Source: Candidatus Zipacnadia bacterium
GTDB lineage: Bacteria > Armatimonadota > Zipacnadia > Zipacnadales > UBA5352
DNA length: 64,000 nt
Direction: 5' to 3'
NCBI GenBank assembly: GCA_029821735.1
Contig: JALGSU010000001.1
Coordinates: 124,001 to 188,000, forward strand
Part shown: positions 1 to 8,368 of the stretch, one piece after another
Numbering within the stretch: position 1 is the stretch's first letter
Layout of the letters: every line of letters begins with the position of its first letter
The notes under the pieces: model-generated
Database searches by the model: none
The model's input: only the letters and a program-made list of their open reading frames with translations
What the model was told of the DNA's origin: nothing
Program-made: the position numbers and the translations under genes

Positions 1-557
1 TCCCGCCACGCCTGTTCGGTCTCGCCGGCCAGACGCAGCCTCGGCTGCACGGTCATCATATCGTTGAACTCGTGCCAGAGCGAGACGTTCCGGCCCTCCG
101 GCAGATCGGCGCGGAGGCCCTCGGGCACTGCCTCCCAGGCGGGACTGATCGCAGTGACCGAAGTAAGTGCGGAGCGGTCGGGCGCACACAGACGGGCGGA
201 GACGCGTGGGTTGACGAACTCGGGATCCATGGTCAACTCGAGGCGGTTCTCGCCACAGCGGAGGGTGATCGGCCAGCTATTGCCACAGGGCCGCAAGCGC
301 GGCTCCGCCGAAGCCACCGACTCGCCATTGAGGGTCGCCGCGATGCCACGGAAAGCACTCAGCTCGAGCAGAGCGTCGGTATCTGCGTCCGTAGTGATGG
401 TTGCGCGCAGGTGCGCACGCCCATCACGAAGCGGTGCCTGGCTGATGAAGACGCCATAGTCGTAGCGTGCCTGTATGACGCTGTCGTCGGTCTCCCAAGC
501 GAGAATGAGGCCGCTGAGACCGGCCACCGTCTGCAGGCTGGAGCGCGTGTCCTTCAT
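1..557 (-). CDS. Unrecognised protein, N-terminal part only
   Basis: An open frame of about 185 codons runs leftward off the window edge with no stop. It starts at ATG 555-557, preceded by GAGG eight bases upstream. The translation begins MKDTRSSLQTVAGLSGL and continues with a mixed, beta-rich sequence containing YDYGVFISQAPLRDG and NVSLWHEFNDMM. There is no signal peptide or membrane segment. The alternating hydrophobic pattern resembles a beta-sandwich accessory domain of a carbohydrate-active enzyme, but I recognise no family. GC-rich third positions support coding on this strand rather than in the overlapping plus-strand frames. Confidence 0.55.
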   Translation of the reverse strand, partial: MKDTRSSLQTVAGLSGLILAWETDDSVIQARYDYGVFISQAPLRDGRAHLRATITTDADTDALLELSAFRGIAATLNGESVASAEPRLRPCGNSWPITLRCGENRLELTMDPEFVNPRVSARLCAPDRSALTSVTAISPAWEAVPEGLRADLPEGRNVSLWHEFNDMMTVQPRLRLAGETEQAWR

Positions 558-704
558 AGTCAATGCCTCGTGCGTTGGCAGTCGCCCGACGGCGCGGAAG
601 CCGCTGGTGCAGGATTGTGCCAGTCAGTCAGCGAAGAAGCCGCTACGCTATTGTGTCATGTCATCTGTGCATATGCAGCAGGACCAGCGGAGGGCGCACA
701 CGGA

Positions 705-965
705 ATGAACGAGACTGCGAAATTGGGCATCGGCTTCGTTGGGATCCTCGTTGGGTTCCTGCTGGGGCTGGCAATTCATGTGCATATCATGCAGCGAACG
801 GGTGGTACACTGTTCGACCGCCCGGAGCTTGGCTTACTGGTGGCCTTCGGCCTATGCGGCGGCGGCGCGGTACTCTTTGGCTACGTTGCGCTGGCGATCG
901 CGGGCAAAGTCGCCCAAGATCGCAAGAGAGCAGCCCGCAAGGAAAAGAAGCGCAAGAAGAAATAG
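705..965 (+). CDS. Small two-TM membrane protein with Lys-rich tail
   Basis: This 86-residue protein starts at ATG 705 behind GGAGGG (about 689-694). Residues 5-29 (ILVGFLLGLAIHVHI region) and about 46-68 (LLVAFGLCGGGAVLFGYVALA) are two hydrophobic helices. They are followed by a strongly basic cytoplasmic tail ending KEKKRKKK, which places the C-terminus in the cytosol. The frame stays open far upstream, but the start with the ribosome-binding site gives the natural small membrane protein. No family is recognised. It faces away from the partial gene at the left edge and converges on the next minus-strand gene. Confidence 0.55.
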   Translation: MNETAKLGIGFVGILVGFLLGLAIHVHIMQRTGGTLFDRPELGLLVAFGLCGGGAVLFGYVALAIAGKVAQDRKRAARKEKKRKKK

Positions 966-988
966 CGCCCCGGGGTGTCCCACGGCCC

Positions 989-1264
989 TCAGTTGTCGTC
1001 GTATACGCGCCAGCCCTGGTCGTCTCGTTCGACGCGGTAGCGCCTCGCGGCTCCTTCACCGGTGTCGACCTCGACGTAGGTGTTTCCTGTGGCCGGGTCG
1101 ATCCTGACCTCAGCGGGGGAGGCGCTGTCCCGCCCCGAATAGCCGTGCAGCCGCTCGACCGTGATGCGATCCAAGACGTCGGGCGGTCGCGCCCACTCAA
1201 CTGCGGTGTAGGCAGCGTAGATGATCACGGCTGCCGTGATCACATACACGACAATGCGGCGCAA
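989..1264 (-). CDS. Small membrane-anchored protein
   Basis: A 91-residue protein read from TTG 1264, which has GGGAG five bases upstream. It opens directly into a signal-anchor (RRIVVYVITAAVIIYAAYTAV) followed by about 65 soluble residues ending YRVERDDQGWRVYDDN. An in-frame ATG at 1315 would add 17 residues but has a poor ribosome-binding site. The soluble part (VRIDPATGNTYVEVDTGEG) looks like a small beta-domain. It lies just downstream of rng, with its start within about 85 bases of the rng stop, so it may be co-transcribed. Function unknown. Confidence 0.5.
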   Translation of the reverse strand: MRRIVVYVITAAVIIYAAYTAVEWARPPDVLDRITVERLHGYSGRDSASPAEVRIDPATGNTYVEVDTGEGAARRYRVERDDQGWRVYDDN

Positions 1265-1346
1265 GTGGGCTCCCTCAAGGAACCTCGATCTGCGCTCTGG
1301 CGGCAGGGGCGGCATCTGACTGCGGTCCGGTCCGTGCGCCGCCGGG

Positions 1347-3035
1347 CTACTTGTTCGGCGTCCCTCTGGCATAGGAATGTGCCACCACGGTTGTGCGCGC
1401 CTTGATAGGCGGCTCCTGGTCGGGCGATACCTCTGGCAGGAAGAACAGCACTCCGTCAACACAAGCAACGGTGGATGGGTGAGATATGGGGAAGAGGTGC
1501 TGCTCGGTGATCTCGAGTTTACGGTTCACCTTCAGCGACTTGAGGTCGCGGGTGTCGCGTTTGTCTTTGAGACGGGTCAGCTCGTAGCTCTCCGGATGCT
1601 TGCTGTTGTCACCTCGCGCGTATATCTCGCAGCCAAGCTCTTCCTCCAGCTCATCAATGAACTGCCCCTGGTCGCCAATGAGGGCGAGGACGACTTGCGG
1701 AGATGCTATGACATGGAAGAACTTCGCGCCATCCTCTCGCACCTGCTCGCGGATCTCACGTTCGATGTTGCCCGCGACCGTCTCGGCTGAGAGTAGCAAG
1801 CCGTGACCGCCGCAACATGGGCAGGTGACCTGCAACCGGTTGGCGAGACTCTCGCCGGTGCGTTTGCGCGTCATCTCGACGAGGCCGAGGCGCGTGATGT
1901 GCAGGATGCGGGTCTTCATGCGGTCGGACTCGAATGCTTTGCGGAGCGCCTGAGTGACCTGTTTGCGATGGCCGGGCTTGTCCATGTCGATGAAGTCGAT
2001 GACGATGATGCCGCCCATGTCGCGCAAGCGCAGTTGTCGGGCCACCTCGTCAGACGCCTCGAGGTTTGTGCGCAGAACGGTGTCTTCGAGGTTCTTGCCG
2101 GTGAACTTGCCCGTGTTGACGTCGATGACGATCAGGGCCTCGGTCTGCTCAATATTGATCCAGCCGCCGTGGGGGAGCCAGACTTTCGGCTGCAGCGCAC
2201 GCTCGATCTGCTTCTCGACCCCAAAATGGGTGAAGATGGGCTTGCCGTCGCGGTAGAGGTGCACGCGGTCGCGCAGGTGAGGGGCGATGTTGTGGAGCAG
2301 GTTCAGGACCTTATCGTAGGTGACCTTGTCGTCGATCTGAAACTCCTCGATGTCGGCGGAGAAGACATCGCGCAGGATTTCGAGGACGAGGCTGAGGTCC
2401 TCATTGATGAGCGTGGGGGCTTTTGCCTGCTGCGCACGTCCCTGGATGGTCTGCCAGAGGCGGGTGAGGAAGCGCACGTCGTCCTGCAGTTCGGCTTTGG
2501 TGGCGCCCTGTGCTCGAGTGCGGACGATGATTCCGAAGTCGTCTGGACGCACCTCATGGCCGAGATCACGGAGGCGGCGCCGCTCCTCTTCGTCCTCAAT
2601 CTTCTTGGAGACGCCGACCTTCTCGGAAGCATCGGTCATGAGGACGAGATAGCGTCCGGGTAGTGAGATGCTGCAGGTGCCGCGGGCGCCCTTGTCGCCG
2701 AGAGGTCCTTTGGTGATCTGGACGAGACGCTCGTCGCCCTTTTTGACGACGTCCGCAACCTTGGGGGCATTCTTGCCGCCTTTGCGGCCCCGGCCCCGGC
2801 CACGGGTCTCGTCTTCGGGGAGCAAGTCGGAGACGTGCAGGAAGACGTTCTTGTCCAAGCCGCACTCAACGAAAGCGGCATCCAGACCGGGCACGGCGTT
2901 CTCAACGCGCGCTTTGTAGATGTTGCCGACGATGCGCTCGCCGCGCTCCACGAACAACTCCGAGAGTTCGCCGCCTTGCACTATGGCGACACGCGTCTGT
3001 CGTGGTGTTACATTCGCCAGTATCTTGCGTGACAT
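1347..3035 (-). CDS. rng: Ribonuclease E/G family endoribonuclease
   Basis: Single-strand endoribonuclease acting in rRNA maturation and mRNA decay in the cytoplasm. The start is taken at MSRKILANV (ATG 3033-3035) because this begins the family's usual N-terminus; the frame extends 43 codons upstream. The order is an S1-type RNA-binding domain (about 35-125, with a Gly/Arg-rich insert), then the catalytic core with the metal-binding Asp motifs IDVNTG (about residue 302) and IDFIDMD (about 347), then the Zn-link Cys pair CPCCGGHG near 406. These positions match E. coli RNase E. The length of 562 residues fits RNase G-like enzymes without the long degradosome tail. It lies downstream of the DUF2344 gene, a widespread arrangement. 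Confidence 0.95.
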   Translation of the reverse strand: MSRKILANVTPRQTRVAIVQGGELSELFVERGERIVGNIYKARVENAVPGLDAAFVECGLDKNVFLHVSDLLPEDETRGRGRGRKGGKNAPKVADVVKKGDERLVQITKGPLGDKGARGTCSISLPGRYLVLMTDASEKVGVSKKIEDEEERRRLRDLGHEVRPDDFGIIVRTRAQGATKAELQDDVRFLTRLWQTIQGRAQQAKAPTLINEDLSLVLEILRDVFSADIEEFQIDDKVTYDKVLNLLHNIAPHLRDRVHLYRDGKPIFTHFGVEKQIERALQPKVWLPHGGWINIEQTEALIVIDVNTGKFTGKNLEDTVLRTNLEASDEVARQLRLRDMGGIIVIDFIDMDKPGHRKQVTQALRKAFESDRMKTRILHITRLGLVEMTRKRTGESLANRLQVTCPCCGGHGLLLSAETVAGNIEREIREQVREDGAKFFHVIASPQVVLALIGDQGQFIDELEEELGCEIYARGDNSKHPESYELTRLKDKRDTRDLKSLKVNRKLEITEQHLFPISHPSTVACVDGVLFFLPEVSPDQEPPIKARTTVVAHSYARGTPNK

Positions 3036-3306
3036 CGAATCATCGCATCCTTTGGGCAGACCCCGAAACATCTCCACCGCGCGCACGGCTGCCTGGACCG
3101 GGGCGCTCCTCAGAGGCCCCATGCACACTGCAGCAGATGCCTGCATGTGCACCAGACGGCGCAACCTGGTTCATCAGGCGCGGCCTGGTCTGCCATCGAG
3201 TTTCACTGCAATTCGCCTGGGCTTCCGTCAGCATCGCCGGGTACGGTCTCTCTGGACCTCTCGACGAGAGTTCTGCCTGCGGGAACGCCCTGCACAACTT
3301 ACACAA

Positions 3307-4002
3307 CTAGTAAATGCCCAGTCGGACTATACGGCGGACGGCGAGCGGCTCGGTTGCACCGTCGGGGTCCGCCAGTTCACGGCCGAGGCACTCAATGACC
3401 TCAGCCGGTTTGACCAGATTGTCAGAGTCAAAAGCGAGAGACATGCGCAAGCGGTGGCCCGCGTCTTGCTCATCCCCGGGTGCCTCGAGAGCCAAACCGT
3501 GCACGCCGGGACGGATGTCCAACTCGCGCTGACGAGACTTAGTTTCGCGCACCACTGGCAAGCTACCTGCATTGCGGAGGCGGTCGACCGCTGCACTTAT
3601 TCGTTCGGTTGACAGTGACGGCTCCGGCGATAGCTCGACCTCGTACTCAGCGGTCTTGAGGTCGGCATACATGCGCTTGCCGCTGTGGGCGATGATCCGG
3701 ACGTCGACGACGCCCAAGTCGTGCGGCAACTGCGCCTCGAGTGCAGTGCGGATGTCCTCGGCAGGCATGGGGCGCTGAAGCTGGATGGCACAGATTTCGT
3801 TCTCGGCAGCGGTGCCGACTGGCAGGGCGGCCGCGAAGCTCATCTGAGCCGATGGATTGAAACCTTGTGAGTAAGCGACCGGCAAGCCAGCGCGACGAAT
3901 GGCGCGGTCAAAAGCCCGGGCGATGTCGAGATGTCCGAGGAAGCGAAGCGCCCCGGTCTTGCGCCACGTGACAATCGCGAATGTGCGCGGGGTGGCCGTC
4001 AT
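3307..4002 (-). CDS. DUF2344 / radical SAM-linked protein (TIGR03936-like)
   Basis: A 231-residue protein starting MTATPRTFAIVTWRKTGALRF. The ATG overlaps the stop of the upstream radical SAM gene (ATGA), with GGGAGG just upstream, so the two are translationally coupled. FLGHLDIARAFDRAIRRAGLPVAYSQGFNP-type sequence is diagnostic of the family, which is often fused to or encoded beside the TIGR03960 radical SAM protein. The partner relation is established from gene context; the substrate is unknown, with RNA or translation-related modification only an inference. A 271-base gap separates it from rng, in which I see no other gene. Confidence 0.88.
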   Translation of the reverse strand: MTATPRTFAIVTWRKTGALRFLGHLDIARAFDRAIRRAGLPVAYSQGFNPSAQMSFAAALPVGTAAENEICAIQLQRPMPAEDIRTALEAQLPHDLGVVDVRIIAHSGKRMYADLKTAEYEVELSPEPSLSTERISAAVDRLRNAGSLPVVRETKSRQRELDIRPGVHGLALEAPGDEQDAGHRLRMSLAFDSDNLVKPAEVIECLGRELADPDGATEPLAVRRIVRLGIY

Positions 4003-5888
4003 GTTGCCGGGGCCTCCCGCACGTCGCCTGCGCTGTCCTGCACGAGCGGACATGAGCCAGCGAGGGCGTTGATACCGCACCCGTGACATCCGGCCAGCCG
4101 GCAGTCAGGTGTGAGTGCGGCTGATGCAGCGCGTTCGAGTTCGTCTGCGAAGTAGCTCTTGCGCACACCCGAGTCGATGACATCCCAGGGCAGGTGGGCA
4201 TCGACGGGGATTTCGCGCGTGGCCTCCGCGGTCATGTCGAGTCCGACCTCGTCGAAGGCCTCACTCCACAGCCCCAAGTTGAAGTGCTCAGTCCATGCGT
4301 CATAGATGGCGCCGGCGCGGTAAGCAGCGAGGACGGCAGGCCCGACCCTACGATCCCCGCGGGCCAGCGCCGCCTCGAGCACGCTCTGGTGCGCGTTGTT
4401 GAATGAGACATTGATGCGGCGGTCGCGCAGGCCGCGCGCCACGATTGTGCGGCGAGCCGCCAGCGTCTCCTCATCAGCGTGGCCGAGCCACTGGAACGGC
4501 GTGTGAGGCTTGGGCACGAATGAGTTGACGCTCACGCCGATCTTGAGGCGACCGAACTGCGATCGGTTGAGTTGCCCGCGAGCCATGTGCAGGACCGCGT
4601 TGACCATGTCGGGAATGGCGCGCACGTCATCGTCAGTCTCCATGGGGAGGCCGATCATGAAGTAGAGCTTCAGACGGGTCCATCCGAGGTCGAAGGCAGT
4701 GCCGACCGTCGCGAGCAAGTCTTCCTCGGTGACGCACTTATTGATGATATCGCGCATGCGTTGCGAGCCGGCCTCGGGAGCCAGTGTCAGACCGCTCTTA
4801 CGGACAGTCTGCACGCTCTGTGCCAAAGCGACACTGAAGGTGTCAACGCGCAGCGAGGGCAGACCGATGGATATGCGCCGCTCGCGCAGACGCTCGTTGA
4901 GGTCTGAGAGGAGCGCCTCTATCTCGGAGTAGTCCGGGCAGTTCAGTGACAGCAGCGACACGCTATCGTGGCCGGTGTTCCGGGCAATCTGCTCGATCTG
5001 GTCCACCAACAGGCTTTCGTCGCGCTCGCGGACCGGTCGATAGACCATGCCTGCCTGGCAGAAGCGGCACCCCCGTGAGCAGCCGCGCGCGATCTCGACC
5101 TCGGCGCGATCGTGGACCGTCTCGCAGAAGGGCACGATGGGCTTGACTGGATAGGGAAGTGAGTCCAGGTCGAGCGAGAGCCGACGCGTGACCTGCGCGG
5201 GAACATCTTCGGCAGCAGGCACGGGCACCATCTGGCCAGTGTCTGCCTGCTCGAGGCGATAGTTCGCGGGCATGTAGACGCCGGGGGTCTCAGCAAGTCG
5301 CGCTAACGCTTCACGGCGCATCTCATCTGAGCGCTCGGGCCGGTCTTTGAGGTGCTCGGGGAGCGCGAGGAATCGGTCGAGAAGCTCATCGAGCGCCTCC
5401 TCACCATCGCCGATGACGAAGAGGTCGATGAAGTCGGCGATGGGCTCGGGGTTGAAGGCACACGGTCCACCGGCGATGACGAGTGGGTGGTGGCCGCGGC
5501 GATCGGCGCTGAGCACGGGTATGCGGCCCAACTCAAGCAGCGCGAGGATATTGGTGTAGGTGAGTTCGTGCTGAAGTGTGATGCCGACGAGGTCGAATTC
5601 GTCCAGGGGCGTGTCCGACTCAAGCCCAGTGAGGACGATGCCGTGTTCCCGCATGAGAGCGATAGCATCAGTCCAGGGGAGGAAGACGCGCTCCGCCGCG
5701 GCATCGGGGCGCTGGTTGACGCCCTCGTAGAGTATGCGGAGACCCAGATGGGACATACCTATGTCGTATAGGTCGGGGTAGCACAGAGCGATGCGGACGT
5801 CAGCGTCCGGCTTGACGATCTGGTTCCACTCGCCACCGATGTAGCGCGCGGGTCGCTCAACCTGTTGCAGAAGTTCTTCCGGGAGCAT
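3999..5888 (-). CDS. B12-binding domain radical SAM protein (TIGR03960-like)
   Basis: A 629-residue protein. The N-terminal cobalamin-binding-like domain (about 30-190; PDLYDIGMSHLGLRILY, VIAGGPCAFNPEPIADFID) precedes a radical SAM domain with the cluster motif CSRGCRFCQAG near residue 270. The following R..RERDESLL segment and GLTLAPEAGSQRMRD are typical of the family. A Cys-rich tail (DCRLAGCHGCGINA) could bind metal. The start MLPEELLQQVERPARYIGGE fits the usual family N-terminus. It forms a coupled pair with the DUF2344 gene and is followed by rng. The exact reaction is not known. Confidence 0.9.
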   Translation of the reverse strand: MLPEELLQQVERPARYIGGEWNQIVKPDADVRIALCYPDLYDIGMSHLGLRILYEGVNQRPDAAAERVFLPWTDAIALMREHGIVLTGLESDTPLDEFDLVGITLQHELTYTNILALLELGRIPVLSADRRGHHPLVIAGGPCAFNPEPIADFIDLFVIGDGEEALDELLDRFLALPEHLKDRPERSDEMRREALARLAETPGVYMPANYRLEQADTGQMVPVPAAEDVPAQVTRRLSLDLDSLPYPVKPIVPFCETVHDRAEVEIARGCSRGCRFCQAGMVYRPVRERDESLLVDQIEQIARNTGHDSVSLLSLNCPDYSEIEALLSDLNERLRERRISIGLPSLRVDTFSVALAQSVQTVRKSGLTLAPEAGSQRMRDIINKCVTEEDLLATVGTAFDLGWTRLKLYFMIGLPMETDDDVRAIPDMVNAVLHMARGQLNRSQFGRLKIGVSVNSFVPKPHTPFQWLGHADEETLAARRTIVARGLRDRRINVSFNNAHQSVLEAALARGDRRVGPAVLAAYRAGAIYDAWTEHFNLGLWSEAFDEVGLDMTAEATREIPVDAHLPWDVIDSGVRKSYFADELERAASAALTPDCRLAGCHGCGINALAGSCPLVQDSAGDVREAPAT

Positions 5889-5904
5889 TCACAGAATCCA
5901 TAAC

Positions 5905-5927
5905 GGCTCCAGCGTCAGGCTGGAGCC
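5905..5927 (-). promoter_or_regulatory. Hairpin in the leader of the radical SAM gene
   Basis: A perfect 9-bp inverted repeat, GGCTCCAGC and GCTGGAGCC with a five-base loop, lies 16 bases upstream of the minus-strand ATG at 5888. The only GGAG close to this start is in the second arm of the hairpin and is too far for a normal ribosome-binding site. Whether the hairpin regulates translation or only ends a transcript is not decidable from the sequence. Confidence 0.4.
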
Positions 5928-6153
5928 ACGTAACCGCCTACCACCTTATGCACAGGCATCATACGTGCGAACACGTGTGATGTCAAGCTGGCAGAAGGCT
6001 GAGAGCCGACCAAACGGCGACACAAGAGGGGGTCGGGGCTGTCAGAAGGAAAGAAGATATGACCAAGTTCGCCAAGTCAGATGCCCGAATGCCGCGGGAG
6101 GGGCGTGGCAGGCGTTGCATGCGATGCGGACGATGTTTACGGGAGGTAACGCG

Positions 6154-6420
6154 GTGACACGCACGAAGTCGTTGATAGCTATGATCGCGCTGCTCGTGGC
6201 GGTCGGAGTGCTGGTCGTGATTCAGCTCTCTTCGGCCCAGGCGACGCCGGTCGCGGGCGATCGGCAAGTTGTGGCAGCCGTGGCATCCGAATCAGTAACT
6301 GAGTATGAGCCAGATCCGTTCGAGCCCCAGCGGGTGCGCAGCAGCACTGTGCGCGTGCGGCGGGTTGCGCTGGTGTACTCAGACGGTACCATAGAGGTGA
6401 CAGCCGTCGGCAAACAGTAG
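6154..6420 (+). CDS. Small exported or membrane-anchored protein
   Basis: An 88-residue protein starting at GTG 6154, seven bases after GGGAGG (6141-6146). Residues 2-28 form a classic signal or anchor: a basic start (VTRTKS) and a hydrophobic run (LIAMIALLVAVGVLVVIQL), followed by SSAQA, a plausible cleavage site. The exported part is acidic then basic and ends VALVYSDGTIEVTAVGKQ, a short beta-hairpin-like tail. No family is recognised. It precedes the flavin reductase gene by 29 bases and may share its transcript. Confidence 0.55.
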   Translation: MTRTKSLIAMIALLVAVGVLVVIQLSSAQATPVAGDRQVVAAVASESVTEYEPDPFEPQRVRSSTVRVRRVALVYSDGTIEVTAVGKQ

Positions 6421-6449
6421 ATCGACAGCTCACGAACGGAGTGGTTCAT

Positions 6450-6971
6450 GTGGCGAAGCAGGATATCGCCTATACGGATGGGTTTGACCAGTTCTGCTCG
6501 GCGCTGACCAGCGGCGGGTCACTGCTGGTCTCACTGGATGAGGACGGTCGCCCGAACGCAATGACTATCGGCTGGGCCCTGCTGGGGTTTGTGTGGCGGG
6601 CACCGATCTGCGCGGTGATGGTGCGGCCGTCTCGATACACGTACCAATGTATGGAAGCGACTGGGGATTTCACGGTGAACGTGCCGCCCTCGGAGCTGGC
6701 CGACGAAGTGATGTTCTGTGGCACGAAGTCGGGTCGCGACCACGACAAGTTCGAGGAGTGCGGCTTCACGGCCGTGCCGGGGCAGAAAGTGAAGTCGCCG
6801 AGTATCGACGAGTGCGTAGCCGTGTGGGAGTGCACGATCGTGCAGAAGAATGACGTTGTCCCAGAGGCGTTCATCCCGGAGATCGTGGATGGCCTCTACG
6901 CGAGCGGCGATTTCCACCGTGTGTATTACGGGGAGATCGTGGCCTCGTATGCTGACCCGGAGCGCTGGTAG
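6450..6971 (+). CDS. Flavin reductase-like FMN-binding protein
   Basis: A 173-residue protein of the flavin reductase / DIM6-NTAB family, which binds FMN in a split-barrel dimer and may act as an NAD(P)H:flavin or related oxidoreductase. The start is GTG 6450, eight bases after GGAG; an in-frame GTG at 6441 lies on top of that site. Family features are GGSLLVSLDEDGRPNAMTIGW near the N-terminus, VMVRPSRYTYQCMEATGDFTVNVP in the middle and a C-terminal ASGDFHRVYYGEIVASY. Several Cys residues (FCGTKSGRD, ECGF) recall anaerobe members. The substrate cannot be read from sequence. Confidence 0.85.
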   Translation: MAKQDIAYTDGFDQFCSALTSGGSLLVSLDEDGRPNAMTIGWALLGFVWRAPICAVMVRPSRYTYQCMEATGDFTVNVPPSELADEVMFCGTKSGRDHDKFEECGFTAVPGQKVKSPSIDECVAVWECTIVQKNDVVPEAFIPEIVDGLYASGDFHRVYYGEIVASYADPERW

Positions 6972-7059
6972 GGACGTTGCGGCAGGTCAGTCGGGCGGCA
7001 ATGGAGAATCCAGTTGCGAGATGTGAGGACAAGCACCACACATGAGAGAGGCGACCTAG

Positions 7060-8091
7060 ATGGCAACAGTAGTCACTTTCGGAGAGATCATGCTGCGCTT
7101 GACCCCGCCGGGATTCCAGCGGTTTGTGCAGGCGCATTCCTTTGACGTGGTATATGGTGGCGGCGAAGCGAACGTGGCGGCGAGCCTGGCGAACTACGGC
7201 GTGGATGCGCGGTTCGTGACCGCCCTGCCTCCGCATGAGATCGGCGATGCATGTGAGAATTTCCTCCGGCAGTTGGGCGTTGACACGTCTTACATCGTGC
7301 GCCAAGGCGATCGGCTGGGGATATACTTCCTGGAGATGGGTGCCGTGCAGCGCGGCTCGAAGGTGATCTATGACCGATCCGGGTCGGCACTGGCGGAACT
7401 GAAGCCTGGCGACATCGACTGGCGAGCCGCTTTCGAGGGCGCAGACTGGCTGCACTGGACGGGGATCACACCGGCCATCAGCGAGGGGGCCTCGGATACG
7501 CTCAGGGAGGCGCTGCAGATGGCGGCGGAGATGGGCCTGTCGATCTCCTGTGACCTCAACTACCGCAGCAAGCTGTGGAAATGGGGCAAGGAGCCGAGCG
7601 AGGTCATGGGCGAACTGGTGGAGTATGTCGACTACGCCATCGGCAACGAAGAGGACGCTGATAAGGTCTTCGGTATCACCGCCGAGGGCGTCGATGTGGA
7701 GGCCGGCGAGGTGGAGGCCTCCGCGTACCGGAGCGTGTGTGAGCAGCTCATGGAACGCTTCAGCAAGCTGAAGAAGGTCGCGATTACGCTGCGCTCGAGC
7801 GTGTCGGCTTCGCATAACAACTGGAGCGGTGTGCTCTACGATGGTGAGACGCTGTACGAGGGGCCGAAGTACGAGATCACGCACATCGTCGATCGCGTGG
7901 GCGGCGGGGACTCGTTCTGCGGCGGCCTGGTGTATGCGCTGTCGAGCGGCAAGAGCGATCAGGAAGCGATTGACTTCGCAGTCTCCGCCAGTTGCCTGAA
8001 GCACACCGTTTATGGTGACTTCAACCTGGTGAGCGTCGACGAGGTCGAGAAACTGGCAGGGGGCACGGGCAGCGGTCGCGTGCAGCGGTAG
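7060..8091 (+). CDS. kdgK: PfkB-family sugar kinase, 2-keto-3-deoxygluconate kinase type
   Basis: A 343-residue ribokinase-fold enzyme. VTFGEIMLRLTPPGFQRFVQA and GGGEANVAASLANYG at the N-terminus are characteristic of ketodeoxygluconate kinases, which phosphorylate 2-keto-3-deoxy-gluconate with ATP in uronate and pectin breakdown. SCDLNYRSKLW in the middle is also typical. The C-terminal anion-hole and catalytic motif is VDRVGGGDSFCGGLVYAL, with the base Asp in GGGD, a variant of the usual GAGD. No aldolase neighbour is visible, so the exact substrate is inferred from similarity alone. Confidence 0.85.
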   Translation: MATVVTFGEIMLRLTPPGFQRFVQAHSFDVVYGGGEANVAASLANYGVDARFVTALPPHEIGDACENFLRQLGVDTSYIVRQGDRLGIYFLEMGAVQRGSKVIYDRSGSALAELKPGDIDWRAAFEGADWLHWTGITPAISEGASDTLREALQMAAEMGLSISCDLNYRSKLWKWGKEPSEVMGELVEYVDYAIGNEEDADKVFGITAEGVDVEAGEVEASAYRSVCEQLMERFSKLKKVAITLRSSVSASHNNWSGVLYDGETLYEGPKYEITHIVDRVGGGDSFCGGLVYALSSGKSDQEAIDFAVSASCLKHTVYGDFNLVSVDEVEKLAGGTGSGRVQR

Positions 8092-8156
8092 TATGAGAAG
8101 CGCTGAAATCGCCGCATAGAGGGCGTTAGAGCCCTGTGGGGAGCCCCGGCGCAGTC

Positions 8157-8185
8157 TTGACCGTCCTGTGTCATTGTGGTATGCT
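8157..8185 (+). promoter_or_regulatory. Sigma-70-type promoter of the rpsB operon
   Basis: TTGACC at 8157-8162 and TATGCT at 8180-8185 are separated by exactly 17 bases. This near-consensus promoter points at rpsB and leaves a leader of about 175 bases before its GTG. It is the clearest housekeeping promoter in the window. Confidence 0.8.
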
Positions 8186-8284
8186 CATCTCCCCCTACGT
8201 AAGTAGGGCCTTAACGTGTGTACCGAGGGCGGCGACGCGGAGTTGCCGGTCCGGGTGCACCATATCTCAAGTAGCGTAACGTCG

Positions 8285-8312
8285 GCGCTTCCGGACTGCC
8301 CGGTCCGAGCGC
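8285..8312 (+). promoter_or_regulatory. Hairpin in the rpsB leader
   Basis: GCGCT (8285-8289), a two-base bulge and CGGAC (8292-8296) pair with GTCCG (8303-8307) and AGCGC (8308-8312) around a six-base loop. No T run follows, so this is not a simple terminator. Ribosomal protein operons commonly carry leader structures bound by their own product. An S2-binding role here is inference. Confidence 0.45.
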
Positions 8313-8368
8313 TTTGACGTGCGGCGGCAGCACACTTAGCTGGCGCCGTGGAACGGAGGAACCCTGTA

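Noticed and set aside
5859..5903. Possible 14-codon upstream frame before the radical SAM gene, with GGAG from the hairpin arm
   Set aside because: Very short and overlaps the main gene; no attenuator-like codon run. Kept only as a curiosity.
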